A stretch of 64,000 nt of DNA. It comes from Mesocentrotus franciscanus. Taxonomy: Eukaryota; Echinodermata; Echinoidea; Camarodonta; Strongylocentrotidae. Of the stretch, positions 12,906-25,100 are shown one piece after another. The stretch is from contig CP137675.1 in the NCBI GenBank assembly GCA_037976565.1, positions 31,571,820-31,635,819 on the forward strand. The letters run 5' to 3'. Numbering within the stretch: position 1 is the first letter of the stretch; the number at the start of each line of letters is the position of its first letter. Both the position numbers and the translations under genes were made by a program. The notes beneath the pieces were generated by a model. The model was not told the origin of the DNA. It ran no database searches and was given only the letters and a program-made list of their open reading frames with translations.

Positions 12906-13036
12906 TCAGCTATGCCGGAAGTGATGCAAAAACTTCCATGTTGCTGTTTTGAGGACTGGCTGTTCTTTTAGAGATCTTAAGATGTCACAGCTCCAGCTCA
13001 GCTTGGACTCAACTTGCATCAGCCACTGTGCTTCAT
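12906..13036 (-). CDS. Orphan 3'-terminal exon candidate
   Basis: On the minus strand, a very strong acceptor (TTTTCCCCCTCCTCCCTCCCAG) ends at 13,037, followed by an open frame from 13,034 to a TGA at 12,908-12,906. The 42-residue peptide starts EAQWLMQVESKLSWSCDIL and is rich in Trp and charged residues, unlike random AT-rich sequence. It lies about 960 bases downstream of the NFS1 stop. Splicing NFS1 exon 11 straight to it would give an immediate stop, so it does not extend NFS1. It may be the last exon of another gene, or a 3' UTR exon. The family was not recognised. Confidence 0.25.
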
Positions 13037-13374
13037 CTGGGAGGGAGGAGGGGGAAAATAAAATTTATGTGAACTTACAATATCAATGTTGCCGTATGGC
13101 CATTTCATATTCAGCATAAATGTCATACAGCAATCACATGATACATAATATAATATTTTTGCCTTTTGAATTCTGTTCAAGTGGTACCAAAATTGTTTTA
13201 GTAATTGTAGGGGAAAGTGGTGATCATGACAGCAATATAAGTCAATAATCATACTTTCTATATGTATTTCTGAGTAGAAGAAATTATAAAATCAATCAGT
13301 CATCACCAAAAGCCCTCATAGTAGTGCAAAACAGCTTTGGGTTTGTTATTTAGGGTGAGGATGCCCTAATTATC

Positions 13375-13380
13375 TTTTAT
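13375..13380 (-). terminator. NFS1: Possible NFS1 polyadenylation signal
   Basis: The first AATAAA noticed on the minus strand after the NFS1 stop, about 620 bases downstream. Position is approximate and use is inferred. Confidence 0.25.
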
Positions 13381-13995
13381 TCAAGATATTCTCCCTTTTC
13401 ATTTTCTTTTTTATGTAAAAATACATTTAAATATCTTCTCGTGGGGATACAAATATTTTTCATTTAAAACACCAGTGGCAATTCATGCACAGTAGATCAA
13501 ATCAAATCAAATAATATAGAATCATAGAGCCTACAGCACACCATACATTTATGATCTGACTACAATCTGATTTTGGAAGAATTTGCAATAGCAAATGATA
13601 AGAATATTCAAAAAGTCAAGTAAAATGTTAATGACCAAGATTCTGATAAGTATTCTGATTAACCGAATAAAAATTCCACAGGATTGAAGCTTCCTTGTAC
13701 AGAAAAAAGCTACATTGTTTCAGATTGTCAATGATTTGAGGCCGATTCAGCTTTTCTTCAACCCGGAAGTCATAAATGCGCTAAAATACTGGTTATTAGA
13801 TGAGTCATCATTATCTAGGACCTGAATCGGAAATTGATGTTTGTTTAAATTTCCATGTCTAATATAACTTTTCATTTCTTAATAAATCAGATTGAAGTAG
13901 GATCGTATTGTGTGAGGTGGGCTTAGGGTAACCAATCTGTCCCGGGATTGAACAATCATATCATAGTGCCTTTCGTACCTTTCTGAAGTAGTCTC

Positions 13996-14059
13996 TTAAT
14001 GCTGTGTCCACTTGATCTTACTGATATCTATTCCTTCCTGCACCATCTCCCACAGAGGG
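13996..14059 (-). CDS. NFS1: NFS1 exon 12, C-terminus
   Basis: The acceptor TATATAG precedes 20 codons, [20 protein letters not shown], and a TAA. The tail matches the conserved ISCU-interacting C-terminus of NFS1. Confidence 0.95.
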
Positions 14060-16065
14060 CTATATAACAGAGAGATCACAAAACAAGTAGGTATGTGTTT
14101 GTTTTACTTGGGGAAAAATCACACAAGAGAAGGTATCTGTTACACATGCAAAAAAGAAAAAGTATCATCTACTGATCAGTGTAAAAAATAATACTCTCCT
14201 CTTCATGGGAGCTCTTTTTTGCTTTGATCATTGATGTGGTAAAAGTATGATTTTCTCACAGTGATATTTTTGCAAATGTCTGTACTATATCATTTATTTA
14301 CAAGACATGCCACAGCCCTTTTTCATTTTATCAGAGCTCTCTCCGAGCTTTCCGAGTCTATAATTTGTTTCCAAATGATAAAAGAAGTGGGTAAGTATGT
14401 CAGGAGAGTCTTAAAAGAGGAGGAGCTAAGTCATGTTCACAAGGAGAATATGTTGCTGAAACAATCATAGGACAGCAGAAGAGTTGTTAGGACAAGTAAT
14501 GAGATAAGGCAAAATAATGATTTAAGAGTAATGGAAGGCCATTTGAAGGAAAAGAAGACACAAGGAAGGCCTAGCACAGATCTTAAAGTGACTCTGTAAC
14601 ATTGCCTCAGATTCTGAAACAAAATCCTGGATTTAGCTCATGCTGCAATCATAATTATAAACCTTTAGGTCAGTCAGGAATCCCAGGACTTTTACAAGCC
14701 AATCGCCTGTCTGATTATCAAGATATTTATGATTGGAAATCGAAATTTGATTTTTTTCCTAACGGTTTTATAACACTACAGTTTATTGGGGAAAATGAGT
14801 ACCAGGTATGGTAAAACCGGTCACTCAAAGATTTTTACATTTTAGAGGCACTTCATGATCATTTTGAAGCCCAATTTTTTTAGGGCTTCAATATTACACC
14901 ATATCACAGACACTGATAACACGTAGGGCCATGTATCTCAGATTTAACATTGTTAAACGATGCCTTTAAGGGTGATATCATGGTTAATTGCAGAGGGGAA
15001 GGACATGGCGAAATGAAGCAGTTTGGCCATTATATTAGCTCAACAATTAGAGAGACAGTTGTTTGAAAGAAAGGGTCACTTATCATCTCTTTGGACAGAT
15101 CACTATTGATGATGAAGAAACATTGAGAAGATTATTGTTTTATTCACCTCATTTCTCTGAGCTGTGTCACTTCATGCACACACTTCTCCGCAGTGTAATC
15201 CACCTCTTCCTCTGTTGTGAATCTACTGATGCCAAACCTGTACAAACAAAGCAAAAGAACAATTAATCATTTTTCTTGAACGATAAATATTCAATGATAG
15301 CAGAAATATGTGTAGCTCTTCAAAATATGCCTAGAATATAAAGAAATATGACTGAGACACTCGTTTCCAATAGCAGAAATATGTGTAGCTCTTCAAAATA
15401 TGCCTAGAATATAAAGAAATATGACTGAGACACTCGTTTCCAATGGTGCAATTTCCCCAAGAGGCTCAGTGTAGTATCTATATTGCTCTATGTGCATTAA
15501 GTATCAAGAATACACAGTCTCAGGTATGCACACTGGCATTAAAAGGAGTGGGTCGTCAGTTTCCACGTTCAGAAGGTCATAATTCGCTGTCACCAGACTT
15601 GGTAGAATTACTATTAATGGGTGTACAAGTCTGCACACAGCAAACCCGTAGGCCAATCAAGAAAACCCTTCGTCTCTCAGTCTCTCACAGAGTCTTTGGT
15701 TGATGCAAATGTCAGGTAGTGTAAAGGCTTTACCATATGGGGAAAAAACAGACCATTACATGAAGCCTGTTGGTCATAAAACTGAAGGCTAATCCTGGTG
15801 ATTGAAAACACCAATTATTGGGTAAACACCCGAACGGTGTCAAATTCTCCATGAGAGCCCACATCTTTGTGTCTTTAATTCAATACATGAATAGTAATGA
15901 CAACAGATTATGGATACAAGTCTATGTACTACATGTCATGTAGAGCAAAGTACCTGCACTTATAAGGAAATAATCATCCCAAAAGAGGGGAAGTATAAGG
16001 CCTAAAAAAAAAAATTGATGACTTGGCGTAACGGGTCACTGAAAATTAGGGTAGGTAGGGCGATT

Positions 16066-16112
<47 letters not shown>

Positions 16113-19100
16113 GCTTATATTTGCATACATGAAATTAGCCATTCATACACAAACATACATACAGTGGCGTAGATAGGTCCTCAGACCTTGGGGATGATCT
16201 GATGAGAGGGGTAGACCACAATATGTTCAAATAACTCCACGCACACACACACACATATATGAACGCTGAATAAAACGTGAGCACCAAATTTACCCGTGAA
16301 CTGAACGCCATAGGACGCCATGTTGGGGATACAATCGCGAGCTGGCCCAAACACGGCGCGGCAAAGCCCAGAACGAAAGCAACAAACATCCGGGTTTTCC
16401 CCACTGCGATATCGATATTTACGCAATCGCAATCGGATCAAAAAAAAGCGTAGGGTCGGCGATAAAAATAGGGTCGGGCGGGTTACGCCAAGTCATCAAT
16501 TTTTTTTTTTAGGCCTAAGTTTACAGTATACCATAAGGCAGATGTACATGTACATGTATCTATACTTTATACAATCCATCATTACTTATGAAATTACAAA
16601 ATTTTCCCTACACAGTGGGGCCTCAAGATTTCATTTCATAAATAACATTCATGCCAGTCTGAAGGCTTGTGCAGATATGACAAGGCAAAACCGCAGCGTT
16701 TTTAAAATGATGATGTCAAGGTTAATACGCTTGACATTTCTGTATCTTATAACACAGAGCTCAGTGAACACGCCCAGATTCTTTTATGCACGCAGTTGCC
16801 ATTCGTTTACATCTGAAAAAAAACGTGGCGGCTTTCTTGCGGTGGTTTATCGAACCATATTAGAAAAAGCCTGAAGAGCTCTACCTGATGGATGAGTGGG
16901 CCAGATCCTCCTGAGCTCCGATAGCTCTCAAGACATAGGAAGGCTCCAGGGATGCTGATGTACAGGCACTCCCAGAGGACAGGGCCACATCCTTGAGTGC
17001 CATCAGAAGACTCTCTCCTTCCACATAGGCAAAGGATAGATTGACACAGCCTGGGTAGGTCTCGTCGGGGTCACCGTTGCGGATGACGTCGGGCAGTTCG
17101 CTGGTGATCTTGTTGATGAGTCTCTCAGAGAGGGCGCTAATTCTCTTGTGGTCATACTGGTAGTAAACGTACATATAGCAAGAAATATTACACTATACAC
17201 GTAAGCAAATTAATTTTGTAAAAATATCAGTGAACAAAATATCATAAAAGCATGGAAACCCTCAGACGCTTTCCGCAACCCTATTCTGGCTGTACTTCCA
17301 TATAAGTCCTTGTTGTACAGAATATTGTGTGTATCTTTGTTTACAAGCACAATACTAAAAACACTATTGTTATTTTCCCTTAACTACACTCACATCAGAC
17401 AATGGTAAATAAATACATATGTACCTTGCCTATAATCACACCCATCAAGCAAACCTCTCTTTTATTCAATGCTCCTTTGCTTCAAATAAAGTTTTTCTTT
17501 AGGTTTGGAGGGAGGAAAAAAACGCTGTATGAAAACAAAATGACTTACGCATAGAGCACTTCAAATTGTTGTATCTGTTACACAAATATACCCTTAGGGG
17601 CATTTCATGCACACAGCATCATTGTTTTCACCCAATCTTGAAATTCATTGACAACATAAATGGTTTATATTTGACCACGCCAATCTTTCTATTTGGTATA
17701 ATGTATCATGTGTGACCCGGGGCCCTGTTTCATAAAAATTGTTATCAATAACAAGTTACAATAACTGTGTTATAAAAGCTACTGAAACCATGGCATTTGA
17801 TTGGCAGAGAGAAAATTTGTCATAGAATTTTAGCATTTGTTTAATTGATAGCAAGTTTCATATGGGATGGGGATGGACTTACCTCCATCTCCTGCTGTGA
17901 GACTTCACAGGCGGCTCCCAGACCAACCACCAAGGGTGCAGGTAGGGTACCACTCCTCATTCCTCTCTCCTGGCCCCCTCCACTCTGCAGCGCCTCCACC
18001 CTCACCCTAGGTCTTCTCCTCACATACAGTGCTCCGATACCTGCATTCAACATCCAAAATTACAGCCACAATGTAAAAGTACATGTCAATATGTACATAT
18101 GGACATATGTCAATATATACATACGCCTATATGTCAAATCTACACTTTATTCCAAGTTTAATGTCAACTGTACATTATATCACACATATATCTATCAGTG
18201 ATGTTAGAACATGGAATGTATACATTATATGTATAAGTTGTCTTGTTGTAGATAATTTTGAACATTTTATACTTTACACTGAGATTACAACTTCCTAGAA
18301 TCTTCCTATCACAATCAAGGCGTATCTGTCCTTTATTCAGCCCTATCAGCTGTCACACATGACATAAATAGTTGGGACTCGTCAGCAAGATGCACAAGGA
18401 AAATGAAACACCTGTATTCCTAGTCATATCAAATAGGGGCTTGCATAATTATTCATTGATCATCGTAGCAGAAGAGCAGCACAAATGATCTATGTAATGG
18501 ATTGAAGAGCACCCTCTCAAGCTCTGAACAGCTTACCTTTCGGTCCATAGATCTTATGTCCACTGATGGACATGAGATCAATCTTCATGTCATTGACATC
18601 AACAGGGATCTTGCCTACAGCCTGGGCAGCATCGGTGTGGAAGAATACCTTCCTTGATCGACACATCTCGCCTGAGCACAGAAATACAAGAATGACAAGA
18701 TTCATCTGTTAAATGCAAATGATTGAGAAATTGTCCTTATGCCCAACAAAGGAGTCTCTATCGTTGGTTGTGAACCAGTGGCATTTTCCATAGAGTTAAA
18801 GGGGAATCCAACATTGATAGCAAATTATTCTAGAGGGAAGCAGAAAAATCAGAGTAGCATACTGGTAAAAGTATAAGATTGGACAAAGAATGAGAAACTT
18901 GTGAATTTTTGAAAGTTGCAATCACTATTATATAGGTATGGGCTCTTCAAATTGGCTGAATTGGTAATGTCTCTGTGATGTAGTGGCGTACAAGTTTCCC
19001 ATTTTTTTCAAACACACTAAATGACTAAAATTTAATTTTGAACAAATGTATGACTCAGGAGGGTCTATTTTCTTTAGGAGCCCTATTATAATATACTCTC

Positions 19101-22100
19101 CATAATCTATTTTTGAATAGTGCCCCAACGGTGAAGACACTTGGGAGGAAAACAGAAATTAGTGATATTGTTGTACACGACAAACAGGAGAGTTATCCGT
19201 CACTACATCACAATCCACCGACAAAATTGACAATTTGAGATATGCATAGCTGTAGTGATCTAATATTTGAAACAATCATAACTTTCTTATTGTTGGTTTG
19301 ATTTACGATATTTAGCCATTTTTTCTGCTTTCATTCAAATGAACTTATTACAAGGGTTGGATTGCCCTTTAATGCCCCTCTGGCTCATAGTTGACTACAT
19401 GTTAGGAAGGAGATTATTTAGACCACAGAGAGTGCTGATCGGTTTGATTGCTAAGACCAATCAATCTCATCGATCATTCGCTCAGATAGTTGTATCATCA
19501 AAATAGTGTCAGCTAATAGACATGGAGTCATAATTGTTCCAGCTTCATTTAGCATACACAAGAGTTTGCAGAAGATTGCAGCTGTCTGTTTTTTTAAGGA
19601 TACCATAGCTGACCTTTAAGGCAAAGATAATTTTTCAATTGGGAGCAAATGACATTTGTTGAAATTAAATCTTAAGCAATTTGGTGAGACAAGATGCGAC
19701 TTACAAGGATACACAATTACTGCAGCAAATCTAAATTCGCAATTTTAACAAAACCAAGATAATAATAGTGTGAAGTTGTGTGCCACATGAAAAAAAAAAA
19801 TTTTGTATGATGTTTGGAGGAAAACATGTATTTTAGAAGTGGATATGATGATCAGCACTTAAATAACAGAAGAATGGCTCAGACAATGTACTCACTGCTA
19901 ACATGGAACAATTCAACGCAAAGCGTAGCATCCCCTCGCAGGGTACAAATGGCCTATATACGTCAGAACAAGTTACCTCCATTAGACTATACTATTATAT
20001 TACTAGGCAAAGAAGTTATAAACCACATTTTCACATATATAATTAGTTTTTTTGCATATTTATTGAGCTATGATCTTTTACCTCTGACCTACATACTCTG
20101 AAATCGAACTTACGCTGTGTTTTGATACCATGAACCTTCACATCAAATTTCATTAAAATCCGTCAAACATTACTAAAGTTATCGAACAGAAACCAGATTC
20201 GCATTAAAATGAGCTATGACCTTTGACCTACATACTGAAATTTAACTTAGACTGTGTTTTGATACCATGTACCTTTATATCAAATTTGATTAAAATCCGT
20301 CAAACAATACTAATGTTATCGAACGGAAACCAGATTCGCATATTTAATGGGCTATGACCTTTGACCTTCATACTCCGAAAACAAACTTAGGCTGTGTTTT
20401 GATACCATGTACCTTCATATCAAATTTCATTAAAATCCATCAAACATTACCAAAGATATCGAACAGAAACCAGATTCGCATATTTAATGAGCTATGACCT
20501 ATGACCTACATACACGGAAATTGAAGTTAGGCTGTGTTTTGATGCCATGTACCTTTATATCAAATTTGATTAAAATCCGTCAAACCTTATTTAAGTTATC
20601 AAATGGAAACCAGATTCGCATATTTAATGAGCTATGACCTTTGACCTACATACTCAAATCCAACGCAGGCTGTGTCTTGATACCATGTACCTTCATATCA
20701 AATTTCATTAAAATCTGTCGAACCTTACTAAAGTTATCGATCGGAAACCAGATTTGTATTTTTTCGCATATTTAATGAGCTATGACCTTTGACCTACATA
20801 CTCCGAAATGGAACTTAGCCTGTATTTTGATACCTTGTACCTTCATATCAAACTTCATTAAAATCCGTCAAACATTACTGAAGTTACCGATCGGAAACCA
20901 AATTTGTTACGCACGGACGGACGGAAGGGTGGAAGGAAGGAAGGACGGACGGCGGCGTTTCTATATCCCCTCCGACTTCGTCGGCGAGGGGAAATAACTA
21001 GGTATGATAGCTTACCAATTTGTTTCATGGGCTGCTTCACACCAATCTCATTATTGATTGCCATGATTGAACATAGAACAGTGTCTGGTCTGAACGCAGC
21101 CTCCAGCTCCTACCATTGAAAGAAAACAACCAATGACAGTTGAACTATTACTGTCAAATATCATCCTAGCCTGTCACATTGATATGGGATTTCAAGTTTT
21201 CTACATGGTTTTCACATCAAAGAAGCTTGATACATTTTAATTATGGAGTTCTAATGAGATAGATGAACATTAATAACACAAAACTGTGAATGAGTGCCAA
21301 GTTCTAAGAATTTTGCTTCCACTAGGACATTTGTAGCATAATGACAAAATTACAGCACATCGCTGTTCCATATTTGAATCTGTTAATGCATGACATGGAG
21401 AGATGTATAGCCAGATTCCTAAGAAAGTTCTGCATTAAAAAGCTTAGATCTTACAACCCAATTAAAAAGTATGTTCCTATCACATTCAATTATAAATAAG
21501 TATTTGGAAGTTTCCTTAGTGCAAGAATTCAAAAAGGCATATTTTATCAGTAAACTTCACCTATACCTACAACTGCTTGCCTTTCCCTATAATTCTCTGT
21601 TAATGTCTTCTTTAGAACTCACCTTAAGATCGATTATGCCATTGGGCTTTACTGGAAGATATGTGATGTCAAAACCTTCTCCTTCTAATGCCCGGCAGGA
21701 GTCTAAGACACACTTATGCTCCTGATATTAAATGAGAATATAAAGAAGGTGTAATAGTAATTTACACCTGACTCTCACTGCATCGCTAGATGAAGGATGT
21801 CCTGCATAATGAAATCTTTTGGAATTAACTTTAGGATGAATATATATATATTTATTTTAAATTTCTAAAAAATGTTATGCATGCAGAATAGGCAAATTCA
21901 AAAGAAGTTTTCTGTGTGTGGGATAAACTGAGAACACTTTCAAATGGTATGTTAACTTTACCATAATTCAATCAATATTTTATTCTCACAAAGAACTGTC
22001 CAATAATTGTGTAATCAATTACAGTATCAAGTATTGCCTTTTGGACATATCACTGCATTTTTCACTCCTGGCATAAAACAAATTATCTCAGAGGAGCCAA

Positions 22101-25100
22101 AAAGATTTTAATCAGTTAAATTCCTGAGTTGACTAGAAATATGAAATGAAGAACACAGCGCAATAATCTTACCGTTTGTGTTGTGATGACATGCTTCTTT
22201 TTAGATTTGTAAAATCTGGCAGTCCCTGCAGGGAGAAAAGAAAGAAAAACATACAATAAGCGATATGAGAGGGCTTGATATTCTATGGAGCATCTCCCAG
22301 TTATATAATTACACTGGTAAATAGTGGGAGGGGGTACCGGGGGCAAGTTTCTTGAAACTGTCATAAGTCAAGTTTGTGGATACATCCCATAGAAACACAC
22401 ATTTCTATAACATATGTTTCTATTTTCTTGGACATCTATTAGATGTCCAAGAAGTTAAACTTATGACAGTTTTGAGAACTGGGCATTAATAAATAATCTG
22501 TGTAGAGAAGGGGGGATCTTCATCTGATGTCCATGGTGTAGTTTATGTGAAGTAGACAAATATATCTCTGGATAGGCTTGTTCGTTTGTTTGTTTGTTTT
22601 ACTTGACTGCTAAGAAATGATGTGTATACATGCTTGTAAGTAAGCAAACAGGGGACCGATGGCTTTAAGTCCTCTCTGAGGGACCTTGTTATGAGGATTA
22701 ATGCCTTACAAAAGGGCACAAGCGCATAGACTTGGTTTCAAACCTGGGATCTCCCAGTTACGAGACACTGCTCTACCACTAGCCATCGCGCCTCCTCGTA
22801 ATAGGCTTCAACTTTGTTTTGTGTTCTTTAATCACAGTACCACATTCATATAACTTCTGATATTCAGGTCTTTGATTCATATTTTTTTTAGCCTTCATAT
22901 TCAAGCTCCCCCCGCCCCCCCCCCCTGCCCCCAAAAAACAAACAAAGAAACAAACAAATAACCAACAAATTGAATGCATTCACAGTGGACTTTGGACTGT
23001 TTCATTTCTCAATGGTTGTATAAAATAGTGCAATTTCTCAGAATATTACCTTCACAGAGATGTTATTTGATTCTGTAGCTCCGCTGGTGAAGATGATCTC
23101 TCTGGCATCTGCCCCTATCAAATTGGCAACTTGCTGCAAGAACAAACAATCATGATTGAATCATGAATAATTCTTTCAAATTGATGATAATTTGTTTGCA
23201 ATGCTGGCTGATTCCAGTTATGATCAGGTCAACTTTAAAACATAAAATCCAACACATGCATTAGAATTCTGATTTTAATTGCATGCTAAGGAAAACAAAC
23301 AAACAACAAACTACAAATGTAAATTAAATGTTTAATGTGGTGGAATATTGAATAGTTAAATTCAATTTTGGTTGTCTATAAAATTAGACATATTTATTTA
23401 ATTTGTGAATTCTGTTCAGTACTATTAAAAAAAGAAGAAAAAAAAATCCATCAAATATTTAATAAATAAATAACTTGCAGCAAATGATCAACATCTTGAC
23501 CATAGTTTTTACCTTCCTTGCATGTTCCACAGCATCATCTGATTCCCATCCATATGAATGTGTGCGGGAGTGTGGATTGCCATAGTAAGCCACAGAGTAT
23601 GGCATCATTGCGTCCATTACTCTAGGATCCTTGAAAATACAAAACACAAAGGGTTTCCCCCAATAATTGCACCTGGGGGGCGTTTCACAAAACTTGTCAT
23701 CAGTGAAAAATGACAGTTTTTGTTATAAGCTACTGAAATCCTTGCTTCTGATTGGTTATCAGCAGATTTGTCACTGATGATTGTCATTTGTCATTGAAAA
23801 AAGGCTTTGTGAAACGGGTCCCTGTACTTTGAAGCACACTATGAACTCACAAAATGTCCTCACTCTTGAAATCCCAAAGTGTCAAAATTATAGGTATGAA
23901 ACTGGCACTTCTTTAGAAACTTATTCAAAATCTTCTCAAATCCTACATCATAAACATATAGAGTACCGAAGCTGTGACGTCATAAAATCTATTTTTGGAA
24001 TTTCTCAAATTTTTCTTCCTTTTCCGAAAGAGCACCAAAAATAATGTCCAAATGTCGAAAACCAATTGAATATGTTAAGTATTTTCCGAGATATGACCAT
24101 CTGAATAAAAAGATTGCCTATGGGAACTCAGTGTTATATTGCTCTGGTTCATAACATTAGGAGCCAGAGCAATATAGCACTGAGTTCCCATAGGCAATCT
24201 TTTTATTCAGATGGTCATATCTCAGCCAATACTTAACATATTCAATTGGTTTTCGACATTTGGACATTATTTTTGGTGGTCTTTCGGAAAAGGAAGAAAA
24301 AATTGAGAAATTCCAAAAATAGATTTTTGATGACGTCACACTTCACCACTCTATTTCCAATTGGAACTTCATTTCATTGGTGATCTCATAATCAAATTGA
24401 AATTGAAATTGAAAATGAAATTGTACATCAGAGATAGGAGACTGCAATTATCTTCCTCATGAACTGAGCATATTTTTTCTCCTTTTAGCCTTGTCCCTCT
24501 AGACTAGTCTAAAACCTTAAATTTTCAACTTCAAAATACACCCAGGCATTATACTTTTATCCTTGTTAATTGATTGTATGTATATTATGTCAGTTTTAAG
24601 TGTCTCATTGTACTGCATGTAGTAATACTTGATTTTTCTTCTTGTTCACATACTCCTTATTTCATTAAACTTGATGTTTTCAATCTTTCATTTGTGATAA
24701 CTTCTGCAATTCGGCTTTTAGCTGTGATGGATTTTATCTCACCATATCTTTGTATATTATCATTTGTATTTGCATGCTTGCGTAATATGTACTGAAACTT
24801 GAATTAAATTGAATTAAATTAAATTGAATAGCAAATGGACCTAAGGCTAAGAAGTGAAAACTCCAAATGGAGTTAGACTTTGGTCATATCCTGTGGATGC
24901 TTCTTCTTCTTCTTCTTCGGTTGCAGTACAGGCCACTGTCAGGTGTATTGTCGTACTGTTGAGGCGCAGTGCAGATGTGTTTACAATGTCTGATAAGAGG
25001 TACAGTTAACTTACCAGTGGTGTAGTTGATTGAGCATCAAGGTAAAGAGCTCTTCCTTCCATGTTCTTCTCTTCCTTCACATCTGAGAATCAAAATAAGA

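Noticed and set aside
16320..16874. 184-codon plus-strand open frame
   Set aside because: It covers part of a TIR element and the boundary of NFS1 exon 10 on the other strand; no domain or splice support.
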